DNA of 64,000 nt from Sphingobium sp. TCM1 (GCF_001650725.1 NZ_LXVX01000039.1:187131-251130); one strand, 5' to 3'; positions 33,903-46,122 are shown, counted from the first letter of the stretch. The notes: generated from the sequence alone by a model not told the origin. Translations and numbers: made by a program.

Positions 33903-33952
33903 CCATCGCGACGCGGATTGCGTCGCCCGCCAAAGACACCATATTCGCCCCC

Positions 33953-36136
<2,184 letters not shown>

Positions 36137-36462
36137 AGGCGCGCTGGATTCAAGCCTTTCATCATCCCTTGCCTTGAGCCCGGCTCGATCGGCTTCCCCG
36201 CTCATGGCAGACGCTCGCCGAGCAGCCCCGGCGCATCATGTCCCTTGGACCGCGACAATGGGCCATGGGTTCTGATTGATGCGCCTTGATATTACAGGGG
36301 CACTTCTGGCCGCTGCCGGATCGGATTTCCGTTCGCATGACCTCGTCGACAATCGGCCGGGCCAGTGGGCAACATCAGACGCGCCCCGCTCTCACGCCCC
36401 CGGAAAGCCGACCGCCGCCGGGCCTCTCGACCGGGCGGCGCATCGTCGTCCGTGCTCCAGGC
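36137..36462. other. 326-bp gap between uvrB and the TonB receptor gene
   Basis: The two genes converge here. No gene, tRNA or convincing terminator was found; short open frames lack ribosome-binding sites. Confidence 0.5.
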
Positions 36463-39159
36463 TCAGAATTTCTGGCCGAAGCGGATGCCGAAAAATTGCG
36501 GCCGGATCGTGAAGGTGCGTGACGATCCCGCGCAGAAGTCGATCGAGCAGAAGGTGTTTTTGGTCAGCTGCCCGCGCTTGTCGAAGGCGTTTTGCAGGAA
36601 CAGGGTCAGGCTCCAATTGTCCTTCTTGAGGCCGCCGGAAAAGTCGAAGCTGACGAAACCCTTGGTGTTGCCCAGCAAGGCGTTGCTGTCGACATTCAGA
36701 TCCTGCGTCGCTCCCGTCTGGTAGAGGGCGGCGCCCTGCAGAAAGGCCCGATAGTCGCCGAAATCCGTGTCATAGCGGACCGAGGTCGTGCCCTTGAATT
36801 TGGGCTGACGCGGCAGGCGCGTTCCGTCATCGGCAGCGACGGACGGGATCGGCGGGTTCGCGCCGACATCGACGCCGGGCGCGCAACTGGTCAGCTGACT
36901 GATCGCGGTTCCTGCGGCGTTGAGCGCGAAATTGCAGAAATCGCCCTTCAGCTTGCCATCATTATAGGCGCCCGATGTCGATATGGTGAAGCGGCCGAGC
37001 TTCAGGTCGGCGTCATATTCGATGCCCTTGACCACGGCCTTGCCGGCATTGCCGGTCATGCCCGCACCCTGCGCGCCCGCGACCACCACGCTATACTGGA
37101 TATTGTTCCATTTCTCGTAATAGACGGCGGCATTGAACCGGAAGACGTTGTTCCAGGTCGTCTTCACGCCCAGTTCGAAATTGGTCAGCGTCTCGGACTC
37201 GAACGGCGCCACGTCGACGATCCTGCCAAGGCTGCGGATGCGCAGCGGACGGTTGTAGCCGCCGGGGCGGAAGCCGGTCGAATAGTTGAAATAGACCATC
37301 TTGTCGGGCTGGAACTGCCAGTCGAGCGCGATCTTGTGGGTTTCGCCATCCTCCTTGTATCGCCCGGCTCCATCGGCGGCGTTGACGTTGGTGTTGAGGC
37401 AGGTCAGGCGCTGCGTGGCCGACAGCGGCGTCGTGCAGCCCACGCCCGCCGCCGATCCCGCTACGCCGGCAAAGCCCTTCACCTTATAGTCGGTCCAGAA
37501 ATAGCGGATGCCGCCGGTCAGCTTCAGCGTCGGGGTGATGTTGTAATGGCCTTCGGCGAAGACCGCCTTGTCATGATAGAGCTGGTCCTGCTCGACGATG
37601 TAGAAGCCGTCGCTCTTCACCGCCTGCGTTCCCAGCAACATCGTGCCGAGCGGATTGCCGTTCGGATTGATGACGTCGCTGGTGTCGAAATAGGGATTGC
37701 CGTCGTCATCATAGGCGATGCCGTACATGGCCGGCACGCCGATCAATCCGCCGGGAACATCGCCGCCCCCGGTCGCGGTGTAGCCGGTGATCGTGTCCAG
37801 CCCACGAATGGCATAATAGGTGTTCAGCTCATTCTTCTGCCGCTGGTAGAAACCGCCGATAGTCACGTCGAAAGGCCAGTCCTTGGGCGTGCTGATCCGC
37901 AATTCCTGGGTGAACTTGTCGCGGTGCGTGTCGGCATGATAATATTGCGTCGGGTCGATCAGCGAACATTGCTGCGACGCGCCCGACCCGGTGCAATTGT
38001 CGAAAAATTGCAGATAGCTTTCATAGCCCGGCCCGAACCCGTCATAGGTGACGGTGTAATAGGTATAGTCGTTGAGCGTGCGCGTCCGGCGCTTGAAATA
38101 GCCGGTCGCCGAAACGACCTCCCAGTCGCCGATATGCCCGTGGATGCTCATCGCCGCCTGATACCAGCGGTCGTCATTCTTGGTCTGGTCATAGTCATGG
38201 ACTTCCAGATCGCCGACGCGCGGATCATAGCCGAAATAGCCGCGCGCCACCTGCTTTTGCGCGGTGATCGACGGGTTGAACGACCAGCCGGCGACCGGCT
38301 CCCACAAGAGTTGCAGCCGCCCGCCAAATTCCCTGATCGTGTTGTAATCGTCCTTGGCGATGTCGCTATTGTCGAGATTGAGGACGGTGTTGGGGTTGTT
38401 GTCGCCCAGATTATAGACCGCCGGCGACCCGTCGTTGAGCAGTCCGTTGTTGGGCGTGTTGTCGATATAGCCGCCTTCGCGCCGATAATAGCCCATGGCG
38501 CGCACCGCCAGCGTGTCGCTCAACGGCACGTTGACGAAGGATTCCAGCTGCCCACCGAAATCGCCCTTGCCATATTTATTGGCTTCGACGTCATAGCCGA
38601 ACTCGAACTTGTCCAGCGTCGGCTTGTTGGTGATCAGGCGGATGGTGCCGGCCAGCGATCCGGCGCCATAGAGCGTACCCTGCGGCCCGGACAGCGCCTC
38701 GACACGCTCCATGTCATAGGCATGGATATCGGGCACTTCGGTGCCGGTGATGGGGATGTCGTCCAGATAATAGCCGACCGAGGCATAGGCGCCGCCCGCC
38801 GGTACGATGCCGCGGAAGAACGCGGTGTTGCGACCCGGTCCGATGCCCTCGAACGACACCGACGGCAGCAGCGCGGCGAAATCGCTCAGCCCCTTGACCT
38901 GCCGTTCCGCCAGCTTTTCCGCGCCCAGCGCCTGCATGGAGATCGGCACCTTCTGGATGCTCTGCGCGCTGCGCGTCGCGGTCACCACGATCTCGCCCAG
39001 GCCCTGCTCGTCGCCGGGCGTCGATATGGCCGGATCGACGGCGGCCTGATCGGCCGCTTCGGCGGAAAGGGCCATGCCGGGGGAACCAAGCCCCGCCAGG
39101 ATGGTGGTCACGCCCAGTATCTTCATCAAATGCGACCGGCGATGAGACTGGCTTTTCAT
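36463..39159 (-). CDS. TonB-dependent receptor
   Basis: An 898-residue outer-membrane transporter. The signal peptide (to about residue 32) is followed by the TonB-box-like EIVVTATRSAQSIQKVPIS. The plug domain runs to about residue 180 with RVEALSGPQGTLYGAGSLAGT. The 22-strand barrel ends in FFGIRFGQKF with the terminal Phe needed by BamA. GGGGAG precedes the ATG. It is divergent from a TPR-sulfotransferase gene, a pairing seen often in sphingomonads with TonB receptors of the IroE/FyuA-like class. The substrate is unknown. No siderophore-biosynthesis genes are near. Confidence 0.9.
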   Translation of the reverse strand: MKSQSHRRSHLMKILGVTTILAGLGSPGMALSAEAADQAAVDPAISTPGDEQGLGEIVVTATRSAQSIQKVPISMQALGAEKLAERQVKGLSDFAALLPSVSFEGIGPGRNTAFFRGIVPAGGAYASVGYYLDDIPITGTEVPDIHAYDMERVEALSGPQGTLYGAGSLAGTIRLITNKPTLDKFEFGYDVEANKYGKGDFGGQLESFVNVPLSDTLAVRAMGYYRREGGYIDNTPNNGLLNDGSPAVYNLGDNNPNTVLNLDNSDIAKDDYNTIREFGGRLQLLWEPVAGWSFNPSITAQKQVARGYFGYDPRVGDLEVHDYDQTKNDDRWYQAAMSIHGHIGDWEVVSATGYFKRRTRTLNDYTYYTVTYDGFGPGYESYLQFFDNCTGSGASQQCSLIDPTQYYHADTHRDKFTQELRISTPKDWPFDVTIGGFYQRQKNELNTYYAIRGLDTITGYTATGGGDVPGGLIGVPAMYGIAYDDDGNPYFDTSDVINPNGNPLGTMLLGTQAVKSDGFYIVEQDQLYHDKAVFAEGHYNITPTLKLTGGIRYFWTDYKVKGFAGVAGSAAGVGCTTPLSATQRLTCLNTNVNAADGAGRYKEDGETHKIALDWQFQPDKMVYFNYSTGFRPGGYNRPLRIRSLGRIVDVAPFESETLTNFELGVKTTWNNVFRFNAAVYYEKWNNIQYSVVVAGAQGAGMTGNAGKAVVKGIEYDADLKLGRFTISTSGAYNDGKLKGDFCNFALNAAGTAISQLTSCAPGVDVGANPPIPSVAADDGTRLPRQPKFKGTTSVRYDTDFGDYRAFLQGAALYQTGATQDLNVDSNALLGNTKGFVSFDFSGGLKKDNWSLTLFLQNAFDKRGQLTKNTFCSIDFCAGSSRTFTIRPQFFGIRFGQKF

Positions 39160-39534
39160 TCTGTTCGACTCCCCCTGTAGAAACGAGCCTCCCGTTTTCC
39201 TCTCCCCGTCCACGGTTCGCCCGTGTTGTTATGACGCGTTGCATCATGCCCGGACGGGCACATGCGACCTTGACCTTCGCAAGCACACACAACTCCGCGA
39301 CCGGAACCTGCAATCGGCCCGGAGCCTGCCGCGGAACCATGCGGCATCCTCGATAAATGCAACTACCCCTTGGACTTCGGTCATTCAGGACGGTTGTCCA
39401 GCTTTGATAATGCGACAACGAAAGCAGGAGTCAACAGCTTAGTTGCTCCTTCGTTACACAGATTTCCGGATCATCATTGCGCAGTCGCACAATGCCGGTC
39501 ATTGTGCGTTCACGAAAGGAAATAGGACAGCCAT
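39160..39534. promoter_or_regulatory. Divergent control region with palindromic operators
   Basis: The region is AT-rich relative to its surroundings. TGCCCG-GA-CGGGCA is at 39247-39260. CGCACAATG-CCGGT-CATTGTGCG, a 9-5-9 perfect inverted repeat, is at 39486-39508, 26 bases before the sulfotransferase ATG, and a third related half-site CATTGCGC is at 39475-39482. The first is nearer the TonB receptor side. Confidence 0.55.
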
Positions 39535-41562
39535 ATGGATGTTGCTCCGCGCGGCGCCGGCCTTGCCACCCGGCCCCTTCCGCTGGACCGGGCGCTCGCC
39601 AGTGCGGCGCGGCGGCTCGACACCGACCCGGCCGGCGCGCTGGAGGAGGCCGAAGCGATCCTGCGCCAGGCCCGCGGCCTGCCGCCGGCGGAACTCATCG
39701 CCGGCCAGGCGCTGCGACGCCTCGGTCAACCACAGGTCGCACTCGCGCGCCTCGCCACTCTCGCCCGCCGCCAGCCGCGCGTGCCCGCCATCCTGTGGGA
39801 ACTGGCGCAGGCCGCCAGCGAAGCAGGCGACACCGGCGGCGCCATCGCCGCGCTGGAAGAACTGGCGCGGCAGCAGCCGGGCGTGGCTGGCGGCTGGTTC
39901 CTGCTTGCCGCCCAACTGCGCAAGGCCGGCCGCGACGAGCAGGCGTGGCGCGCGGACCTGTCGGGCGTCCATGCCGCCTCGCGCGACCCAACCCTGCTCG
40001 AAGCGGCGATGGCGATGAACGAAGGCCGCCTTGACGACGCCGAAGCCCGGCTGGCCGGGCGCGACGATCCCCCCGCCATCCGCCTCGGCGGCGAAATCCA
40101 GTGGCGGCGCGGCGACATGAACCAGGCGCTCGCGCTGGTCGAACGCGCCGTGACCCTCGCCCCCGGCTTCGATCTGGCGCGCGATTTCCTTATCCGCCTG
40201 CTGCTCCAGAACAACCGCCTGCCCGAAGCGCTGGCCCATGCCGACATACTGACCCAATCCCCGCTCAGGCATCCGGGCTACGACCTCATCAAGGCGTCCG
40301 TGCTGGTGCGCCTCGGCGATCAGGAGGGCGCCTGCGCCCTCTATGAAAGGCTGCTGGCGCAAAAGCCCGACCAGCCGCAGGTCTGGCAGAATCTGGGCCA
40401 TGCGCTCAAGACGCTGGGACGCCAGGCCGACGCCATCCACGCCTACCGGCAGGCCGTGACGCATCAGCCGACCATGGGGGAGGCCTGGTGGAGCCTCGCC
40501 AACCTCAAGACGGTGACGCTCGGCGCCGACGACATCGCCACGATGGAAAGCGCGCTTGCGACGTTGGAACCGGACGCCGCCAGCCGACGGGAGGATATAT
40601 TCCACCTCCATTTCTCGCTGGGCAAGGCGCATGAGGATGCGAAGGCCCACGCCGCCGCCTTCGCCCATTATGACCGGGGCAACCGCCTGCGCCGCGCCAT
40701 GATCCTGCACGATGCGGACGCCTTCGCCGCCGAGGTGCAGGCGGCGACATCGACATTCACCGCCCCCTTCCTCGCCGAACGGAGCGCAGGCGGATGTCCC
40801 GCGGCCGACCCGATCTTCATCGTCGGCCTGCCGCGCGCCGGGTCGACGCTGGTGGAACAGATCCTCGCCAGCCACAGCCAGGTCGAAGGCACGATGGAAC
40901 TGCCGGAGATGATGATTATCGCCAGCCGGCTCCAATCGCGCGTGGACGAAGGCGAATTTCCCGATTTCCGGGCGATGGTCGCCGCGCTCTCGCCCGCCGA
41001 CCGGCTGCGCCTGGGCGAGGAATATCTCGACCGCACCCGCATCCACCGCCACAGCGGCACGCCCCATTATATCGACAAGATGCCCAACAATTGGCAGCAT
41101 GTCGGCCTCATCCATCTCATCCTGCCCAACGCGCGCATCATCGACGCGCGCCGTCATCCGATGGGTTGCTGCTTTTCGGGCTGGAAACAGCATTTCGCGC
41201 GCGGTCAGGCCTTCACCTACGATCTCACCGACATCGGCCTCTATTATCGCGCCTATGTCGACCATATGGCGGCCATCGACGCCGCGCTGCCCGGCCGCGT
41301 CCATCGCGTCCTCTATGAACGCATGGTCGCCGACACGCCGGGGGAAGTGGCGCGCCTGCTCGACCATCTGCGCCTGCCGTTCGAGGAGGAATGCCTCGCC
41401 TTCTGGCGCAACAAGCGGGCGGTCCGCACCGCCAGCTCCGAACAGGTGCGCCAGCCCATCTTCACCGACGGCATCGACCAGTGGCGCAATTTCGCGCCCT
41501 GGCTGGGGCCGCTGGAGGAAGCGCTGGGACCGGCGCTTGCCACCTGGTCCGACGCGCCCTGA
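39535..41562 (+). CDS. TPR repeat-containing sulfotransferase
   Basis: A 675-residue protein. The N-terminal 400 residues are alpha-helical repeats of TPR type (for example WQNLGHALKTLGRQADAIHA). The C-terminal sulfotransferase domain opens with PIFIVGLPRAGSTLVEQIL, the 5'-phosphosulfate loop for PAPS, at about residue 425. The 3'-phosphate-binding segment is probably NARIIDARRHPMGCC. It should transfer sulfate from PAPS; the acceptor is unknown. This TPR-sulfotransferase form is common next to TonB receptors in sphingomonads, and here it is divergent from one. Confidence 0.88.
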   Translation: MDVAPRGAGLATRPLPLDRALASAARRLDTDPAGALEEAEAILRQARGLPPAELIAGQALRRLGQPQVALARLATLARRQPRVPAILWELAQAASEAGDTGGAIAALEELARQQPGVAGGWFLLAAQLRKAGRDEQAWRADLSGVHAASRDPTLLEAAMAMNEGRLDDAEARLAGRDDPPAIRLGGEIQWRRGDMNQALALVERAVTLAPGFDLARDFLIRLLLQNNRLPEALAHADILTQSPLRHPGYDLIKASVLVRLGDQEGACALYERLLAQKPDQPQVWQNLGHALKTLGRQADAIHAYRQAVTHQPTMGEAWWSLANLKTVTLGADDIATMESALATLEPDAASRREDIFHLHFSLGKAHEDAKAHAAAFAHYDRGNRLRRAMILHDADAFAAEVQAATSTFTAPFLAERSAGGCPAADPIFIVGLPRAGSTLVEQILASHSQVEGTMELPEMMIIASRLQSRVDEGEFPDFRAMVAALSPADRLRLGEEYLDRTRIHRHSGTPHYIDKMPNNWQHVGLIHLILPNARIIDARRHPMGCCFSGWKQHFARGQAFTYDLTDIGLYYRAYVDHMAAIDAALPGRVHRVLYERMVADTPGEVARLLDHLRLPFEEECLAFWRNKRAVRTASSEQVRQPIFTDGIDQWRNFAPWLGPLEEALGPALATWSDAP

Positions 41563-41568
41563 CGCCCG

Positions 41569-42870
41569 TCACCGCGCCGGCAGCACCCGCGCCCGGCACG
41601 CGCCAAAGCCGATCGGCACCGCACCCACCGCTTCGCCGCGCGCGCGCAGCGTCACCTCGTCCCCGTCCTCCAGGAAGGTCCGGGTCTCGCCGGTCGGCAG
41701 CGCGATCGGCTCGCGCCCGCCGCTGCTCAGCTCCATCATGCTGCCATAGCCCGCCCGCTCCGGCGCAGAGATGGTGCCGGTGCCGAGCAGATCGCCCGGC
41801 TGGAGGTTGCAGCCGTTTGATGCATGGTGCGTCACGATCTGCTGCACCGTCCAATACATGTTGCTCGCCGGTCCCCGGCTCAGCCGCAGCGGCGCCAGCC
41901 CCGCGTCGCGCATCGCCGCGCTGGTCAGTTCCACTTCCAGCACCAGCCCCAGCGCGCCACGCGCCTGGTCGTCCGCGTCGCCCAGATAGGCCAGAGGCGC
42001 GGGATCGCCCTCCGGTCGCGCCGGCTGGGCGATGCGGAATGGCGCGAGCGCTTCGGGCGTCACCACCCAGGGCGAAATGGTCGAATGGAAATTCTTGGCC
42101 AGGAACGGTCCCAGCGGCTGATATTCCCAAGCCTGGAAATCGCGCGCGGACCAGTCGTTGAGCAGGCAGAAACCGGCGATATGGTCGGCCGCCTGCGCGA
42201 TCGGGATCGGCGTGCCAAGATCATTGCCTGGCCCGATCCACACCCCCAGCTCCAGCTCATAGTCGAGCCGCGCCGTCGGACCGAACAGCGGCGCGTCGGC
42301 CTCCGGCGGCTTGCGCTGACCGCAAGGGCGCACCAGCGGCTCGCCCGACGGCCGCACCGACGAGGCCCGGCCATGATAGCCGATCGGCACATATTTATAA
42401 TTGGGCAGCAGGGGATTATCGGGCCGGAACTGGCGGCCGATATTGTTGGCATGATGGATGCCGACATAGAAGTCGGTGTAGTCGCCGATCCGCGCGGGCA
42501 GATGCAGCGTGCAGTCCGCCGCGTCATGCAGCATCGGCTCGATCCGCGCGCGATGAGCCTGATCGGACAGCAGGTCGCTCAGTCGGTGCCGCAATGCCCC
42601 GCGTTCCGCCGCCGGCAGCGCCATCAGCCCGTTCAGCGTTTCGCCCGCGCACAGCGGCGCGACGTCGGCGGGCAGCAGGCCCTCGCGCGCGCAGGCGACC
42701 AGGTCTAGGATCGCGTCGCCGATCGCCACTCCGGCGCGCGGATGCGTCCCCTCGGTCGAGAAGATGCCAAAGGGCAGGTTCTGCACCGGAAAATCGCCAT
42801 GGCCCTGCGCGCTCGCGACCCAGCTGGTCCGCCTGGGGGCGTGCGTCGCGTCGATCGTCCACCAGCTCAT
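41569..42870 (-). CDS. fahA: Fumarylacetoacetase
   Basis: A 433-residue hydrolase cleaving fumarylacetoacetate to fumarate and acetoacetate, the last step of tyrosine degradation. The N-terminal SH3-like half includes FSTEGTHPRAGVAIGD. Catalytic and metal residues are in DFYVGIHHANNIGRQ (His), LDYELELGVWIGPGN and LLNDWSARDFQAWEY. The ATG of MSWWTID overlaps the homogentisate dioxygenase stop by 4 bases. No maleylacetoacetate isomerase gene is adjacent. Confidence 0.95.
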   Translation of the reverse strand: MSWWTIDATHAPRRTSWVASAQGHGDFPVQNLPFGIFSTEGTHPRAGVAIGDAILDLVACAREGLLPADVAPLCAGETLNGLMALPAAERGALRHRLSDLLSDQAHRARIEPMLHDAADCTLHLPARIGDYTDFYVGIHHANNIGRQFRPDNPLLPNYKYVPIGYHGRASSVRPSGEPLVRPCGQRKPPEADAPLFGPTARLDYELELGVWIGPGNDLGTPIPIAQAADHIAGFCLLNDWSARDFQAWEYQPLGPFLAKNFHSTISPWVVTPEALAPFRIAQPARPEGDPAPLAYLGDADDQARGALGLVLEVELTSAAMRDAGLAPLRLSRGPASNMYWTVQQIVTHHASNGCNLQPGDLLGTGTISAPERAGYGSMMELSSGGREPIALPTGETRTFLEDGDEVTLRARGEAVGAVPIGFGACRARVLPAR

Positions 42871-44171
42871 CGTGGCAGCTCCGCCTTGGGGAAACCCTGC
42901 CAGCAATCGTCATAGTCATCCTGCAACAACGGCGTCTCCATCGCCCAGCGCGTCGGGCGCAGGGGGTATCGGCTCTCGATCATGAAGGCCATCGTCTCCT
43001 CTATCCTCTGTGGCGCCAACGTCGCCATGCTTGCCTTGCGCCAGCTGTCCACGTCCGGCCCATGCGCGCCCATCATATTGTGCAGGCTCCCGCCGCCGGG
43101 CGCAAAGCCGCCCGCCTTGGCGTCATAGGCGCCATGCAGCAGCCCCATATATTCGCTCATGATATTGCGGTGAAACCAGGGCGGCCGGAAACTGTCCTCC
43201 GCCACCATCCAGCGCGGCGGGAAGATCACGAAGTCGGCATTTGCGGTGCCGGGCGTGTCGCTGGGACTGGTCAGCACGGTGAAGATGGACGGGTCGGGAT
43301 GGTCGAAACTCACCGTCCCCATGACGTTGAAGCGGGACAGGTCATAGCGCCAGGGCGCCAGATTGCCGTGCCACGCCACCACGTCGAACGGGCTATGGTC
43401 CAGCGCGCTCGTCCAGAGCGCCCCCATATATTTCTGCACGACCTCCGTCCGTCGCTCGACATCCTCGAACGCCGCGCCCGGCGTCTCGAAATCGCGGGCA
43501 TTGGCAAGCCCATTGGACCCGATCGGCCCCAGTTCGGGCAGGCGGAACAGCGCGCCATGATTTTCGCAGACATAGCCGCGCGCCGCCCCGTCGGGCAGTT
43601 CGACGCGGAAACGCACCCCGCGCGGCACCAGCGCCACCTGCAAGGGCGCTACATCCATCACCCCCATTTCGGTGACGATGCGCAGCGCGCCCTGCTGCGG
43701 CAGGATCAGCATCTCGCCATCGGCGGAAAAGAAGGCGCGATCGACCATCGACCGGCTCGCGGCATAGAGATGGATGGCGCAGCCGGCGCCCGCCGCCACA
43801 TCGCCATTGCCCGCGACCGTCACCAGCCCGTCGATAAAATCCACACCCTCCCCCGCCGCGTCGGGCAGCGGGTTCCAGCGCAGCCGGTTGGGCGAAGGCG
43901 GCGCCTCGTCGAACGGCGCCGACCGGATCGATGTCTCACGCCCATAGGGCCGGAACGGCGGATGCCCCGCGCTCGGCCGCATCCGGTAGAGCCAGCTGCG
44001 CCGGTTCTCCGCGCGCGGCGCGGTGAAGGCCGTGCCCGACAGCTGCTCGGCATAGAGGCCGAAGGCGGGCTGCTGCGGCGAATTGCGCCCCTGCGGCAAC
44101 GCGCCCGCCACCGCCTCGCTGGCATGATGATTGGCGAAGCCGGAGAGATAGGGTCCGGGGGAACAGGCCAT
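42867..44171 (-). CDS. hmgA: Homogentisate 1,2-dioxygenase
   Basis: A 434-residue ring-cleaving iron enzyme turning homogentisate into maleylacetoacetate. The cupin iron ligands appear in PPWFHRNIMSEYMGLLHG (His and Glu) and LHNMMGAHGPD (His). The start MACSPGPYLSGFANHH has GGCGAGG upstream and lies 13 bases after the hpd stop; an earlier in-frame ATG 7 codons upstream would overlap hpd. The length is usual for the family. Confidence 0.95.
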   Translation of the reverse strand: MACSPGPYLSGFANHHASEAVAGALPQGRNSPQQPAFGLYAEQLSGTAFTAPRAENRRSWLYRMRPSAGHPPFRPYGRETSIRSAPFDEAPPSPNRLRWNPLPDAAGEGVDFIDGLVTVAGNGDVAAGAGCAIHLYAASRSMVDRAFFSADGEMLILPQQGALRIVTEMGVMDVAPLQVALVPRGVRFRVELPDGAARGYVCENHGALFRLPELGPIGSNGLANARDFETPGAAFEDVERRTEVVQKYMGALWTSALDHSPFDVVAWHGNLAPWRYDLSRFNVMGTVSFDHPDPSIFTVLTSPSDTPGTANADFVIFPPRWMVAEDSFRPPWFHRNIMSEYMGLLHGAYDAKAGGFAPGGGSLHNMMGAHGPDVDSWRKASMATLAPQRIEETMAFMIESRYPLRPTRWAMETPLLQDDYDDCWQGFPKAELPR

Positions 44172-44184
44172 GTCGCCGCCTCGC

Positions 44185-45231
44185 CTACGCATCCACCGTC
44201 ACGACGCCGCGCCGGATCTGGTCCAGTTCGATGCTTTCGAACAGCGCCTGGAAATTGCCGTTGCCAAAGCCCTCATTGCCCTTGCGCTGGATGATCTCGA
44301 AGAAGATCGGCCCGAACATGTTTTCGGTGAATATCTGCAACAATATCCCCTCCCGCTCGACATCGCCGTCGATCAGGATGCGGTTCTTCCTCAGCCGCTC
44401 CAGATCCTCGCCATGGCCGGGCACGCGCTTGTCGACCAGCTCATAATAGGTCTCGATCGTGTCCTGGAGCCGCACGCCGCGCGCCCGCAGCCGCTCGACC
44501 GTATCGTAAATGTCGTCGGTGGTCAGCGCCAGATGCTGGATGCCCTCGCCATGATAGTCGCGGATGAACTCCTCGATCTGGCTCCTGTCGTCCTGGCTCT
44601 CGTTGAGCGGGATGCGGATCGCCCGGTCCGGCGCGATCATCGCCTGGCTGGTGAGGCCGGTCGCCTTGCCCTTGATGTCGAAGAATTTCTGCTCCTCGAA
44701 GCCGAAAAGGGTGCGGTAGAATTCGCTCCACACCCGCATCTGCCCGCGCCGGACATTGTGGGTCAGATGGTCGAGCAGGTCGAGGCCGACATTGTTCGCC
44801 GCCTCCTTTTCCCGCCAGCCGGGAAACTCGGCCCAGTCGGCATAGGGATCGCCCCCGTCCGGCATGAAATAGAGATAGGCGCCGCCAATCCCCTCGATGA
44901 CGGTGTCGTCCTCCTCGGTCGCCTTCGCGCCATTGTCCAACGCCCATTTGAGCGCCGCTTCGGGGTTCGCCACGCGAAAGGCCATGGCGCTCGCCGACGG
45001 CCCGTGCACGCCCCGGAACGCCGCCACGCGGCCGGCATCGTCGCGGTTCAGCATCAGGTTGATCCGCCCCTGCTTGTAGCGGGTGATGTTCTTCACCGGA
45101 TGACGGTGCGTCGCGGTAAAGCCCAGCTGTTCGAACTGCGCCGCCATCGCCTCCGGGTCGGGGGAGGTGAACTCGACAAACTCGAACCCGTTGAGGCCCA
45201 GAGGATTGGCGGGCGGATTATCGGCGGTCAT
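44185..45231 (-). CDS. hpd: 4-hydroxyphenylpyruvate dioxygenase
   Basis: A 348-residue non-heme iron dioxygenase converting 4-hydroxyphenylpyruvate to homogentisate. Two vicinal-oxygen-chelate domains are visible. The iron ligands are in NVGLDLLDHLTHNVRRG (His), GEGIQHLALTTDDIY (His) and IFFEIIQRKGNEGFG (Glu). AGGAGGAG precedes the ATG. Its start overlaps the phhA stop (ATGA), so translation is coupled to phenylalanine hydroxylase. Confidence 0.95.
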   Translation of the reverse strand: MTADNPPANPLGLNGFEFVEFTSPDPEAMAAQFEQLGFTATHRHPVKNITRYKQGRINLMLNRDDAGRVAAFRGVHGPSASAMAFRVANPEAALKWALDNGAKATEEDDTVIEGIGGAYLYFMPDGGDPYADWAEFPGWREKEAANNVGLDLLDHLTHNVRRGQMRVWSEFYRTLFGFEEQKFFDIKGKATGLTSQAMIAPDRAIRIPLNESQDDRSQIEEFIRDYHGEGIQHLALTTDDIYDTVERLRARGVRLQDTIETYYELVDKRVPGHGEDLERLRKNRILIDGDVEREGILLQIFTENMFGPIFFEIIQRKGNEGFGNGNFQALFESIELDQIRRGVVTVDA

Positions 45232-46097
45232 GAAAGCTCCTCTTCCTTCTTCTGTGCATAGGCCTGGGTGCCGCGCGTCAGCACGCGGTCGCCCGGCAGG
45301 ATGGCGTCGGTGTCGAGATCGGGCAGCCCCGCCAGATCGGCATAGAGCGGCGCGAAGTCGGCACCGGTCGTCTGCGCCAGCAGCTGCTCGAAACTGTCGA
45401 TCACGAAATAGCTCTGCTGGAAATCGTCGATCCGGTAGCGGGTACGCATGATGCGCTTGAGATCGAAACCGATCCGGTTGGGGGACGGATCTTCCAGCGC
45501 GAAATGCGATTCGGCGTTGGAGGAGACGATCCCCGCGCCATAGAGGCGCAGCCCTTGCGGAGTGTCGATCAGCCCGAACTCGACCGTATACCAATAGAGC
45601 CGCGCCAGCTTCTCGATCGCGCCCAGCCCGTCCGCGCGCAGCCCGCCCCGGCCATAGGCCTGCATATAGTCGGCAAAGACCGGGTTCGCGAGCAGCGGCA
45701 CATGGCCGAACACGTCATGGAAGATGTCCGGCTCCTCCAGATAATCTTCCTGGCTCGGCGTGCGGATGAAACGCCCGGCGGGAAAGCGGCGATTGGCAAG
45801 ATGATCGAAGAAGAGCCGATCGGGCACCAGCCCCGGCACCGCGACCACCTGCCACCCCGTCGCCGGCATCAGCCGTTCGTTGAGCGCGCGGAAATCGGGA
45901 ATGCCCGGCCGGTCCATGCGCAATATGTCGAGCCCCGCCAGAAATTCGGGGACGACCCGCCCTTCCAGCATGTGCGCCTGCCGTTCGAACAGCCGGTCCC
46001 ACATGGCATGGTCGGCCGCGTCATAGCGGTCCCAGTCCTGCGGGATGGTCCAGTCCTCCGCCGCGTGGGCGGGACGATCGGCTGCGTCCTTCTCCAT
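45228..46097 (-). CDS. phhA: Phenylalanine 4-monooxygenase
   Basis: A 289-residue pterin-dependent hydroxylase making tyrosine from phenylalanine. The iron triad is His/His in EEPDIFHDVFGHVPLL and Glu in LYWYTVEFGL. The C-terminal VSSNAESHFAL and FVIDSFEQLLAQT fit the bacterial form. It is first in the phhA-hpd-hmgA-fahA operon, divergent from an AsnC-type regulator, with palindromic operators in the 95-base gap. No pterin-recycling phhB or tyrosine aminotransferase gene is within the window. Confidence 0.94.
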   Translation of the reverse strand: MEKDAADRPAHAAEDWTIPQDWDRYDAADHAMWDRLFERQAHMLEGRVVPEFLAGLDILRMDRPGIPDFRALNERLMPATGWQVVAVPGLVPDRLFFDHLANRRFPAGRFIRTPSQEDYLEEPDIFHDVFGHVPLLANPVFADYMQAYGRGGLRADGLGAIEKLARLYWYTVEFGLIDTPQGLRLYGAGIVSSNAESHFALEDPSPNRIGFDLKRIMRTRYRIDDFQQSYFVIDSFEQLLAQTTGADFAPLYADLAGLPDLDTDAILPGDRVLTRGTQAYAQKKEEELS

Positions 46098-46122
46098 GAC
46101 CGGGATGGTCGCAAAGAATCCC

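Noticed and set aside
36592..39180. An 862-codon open frame antisense to the TonB receptor
   Set aside because: It is a shadow frame of a gene with signal peptide, plug and barrel motifs; it has no recognisable domain.
39499..41367. Antisense frame opposite the sulfotransferase
   Set aside because: No start signal or motif; the plus strand has TPR and PAPS-binding motifs.
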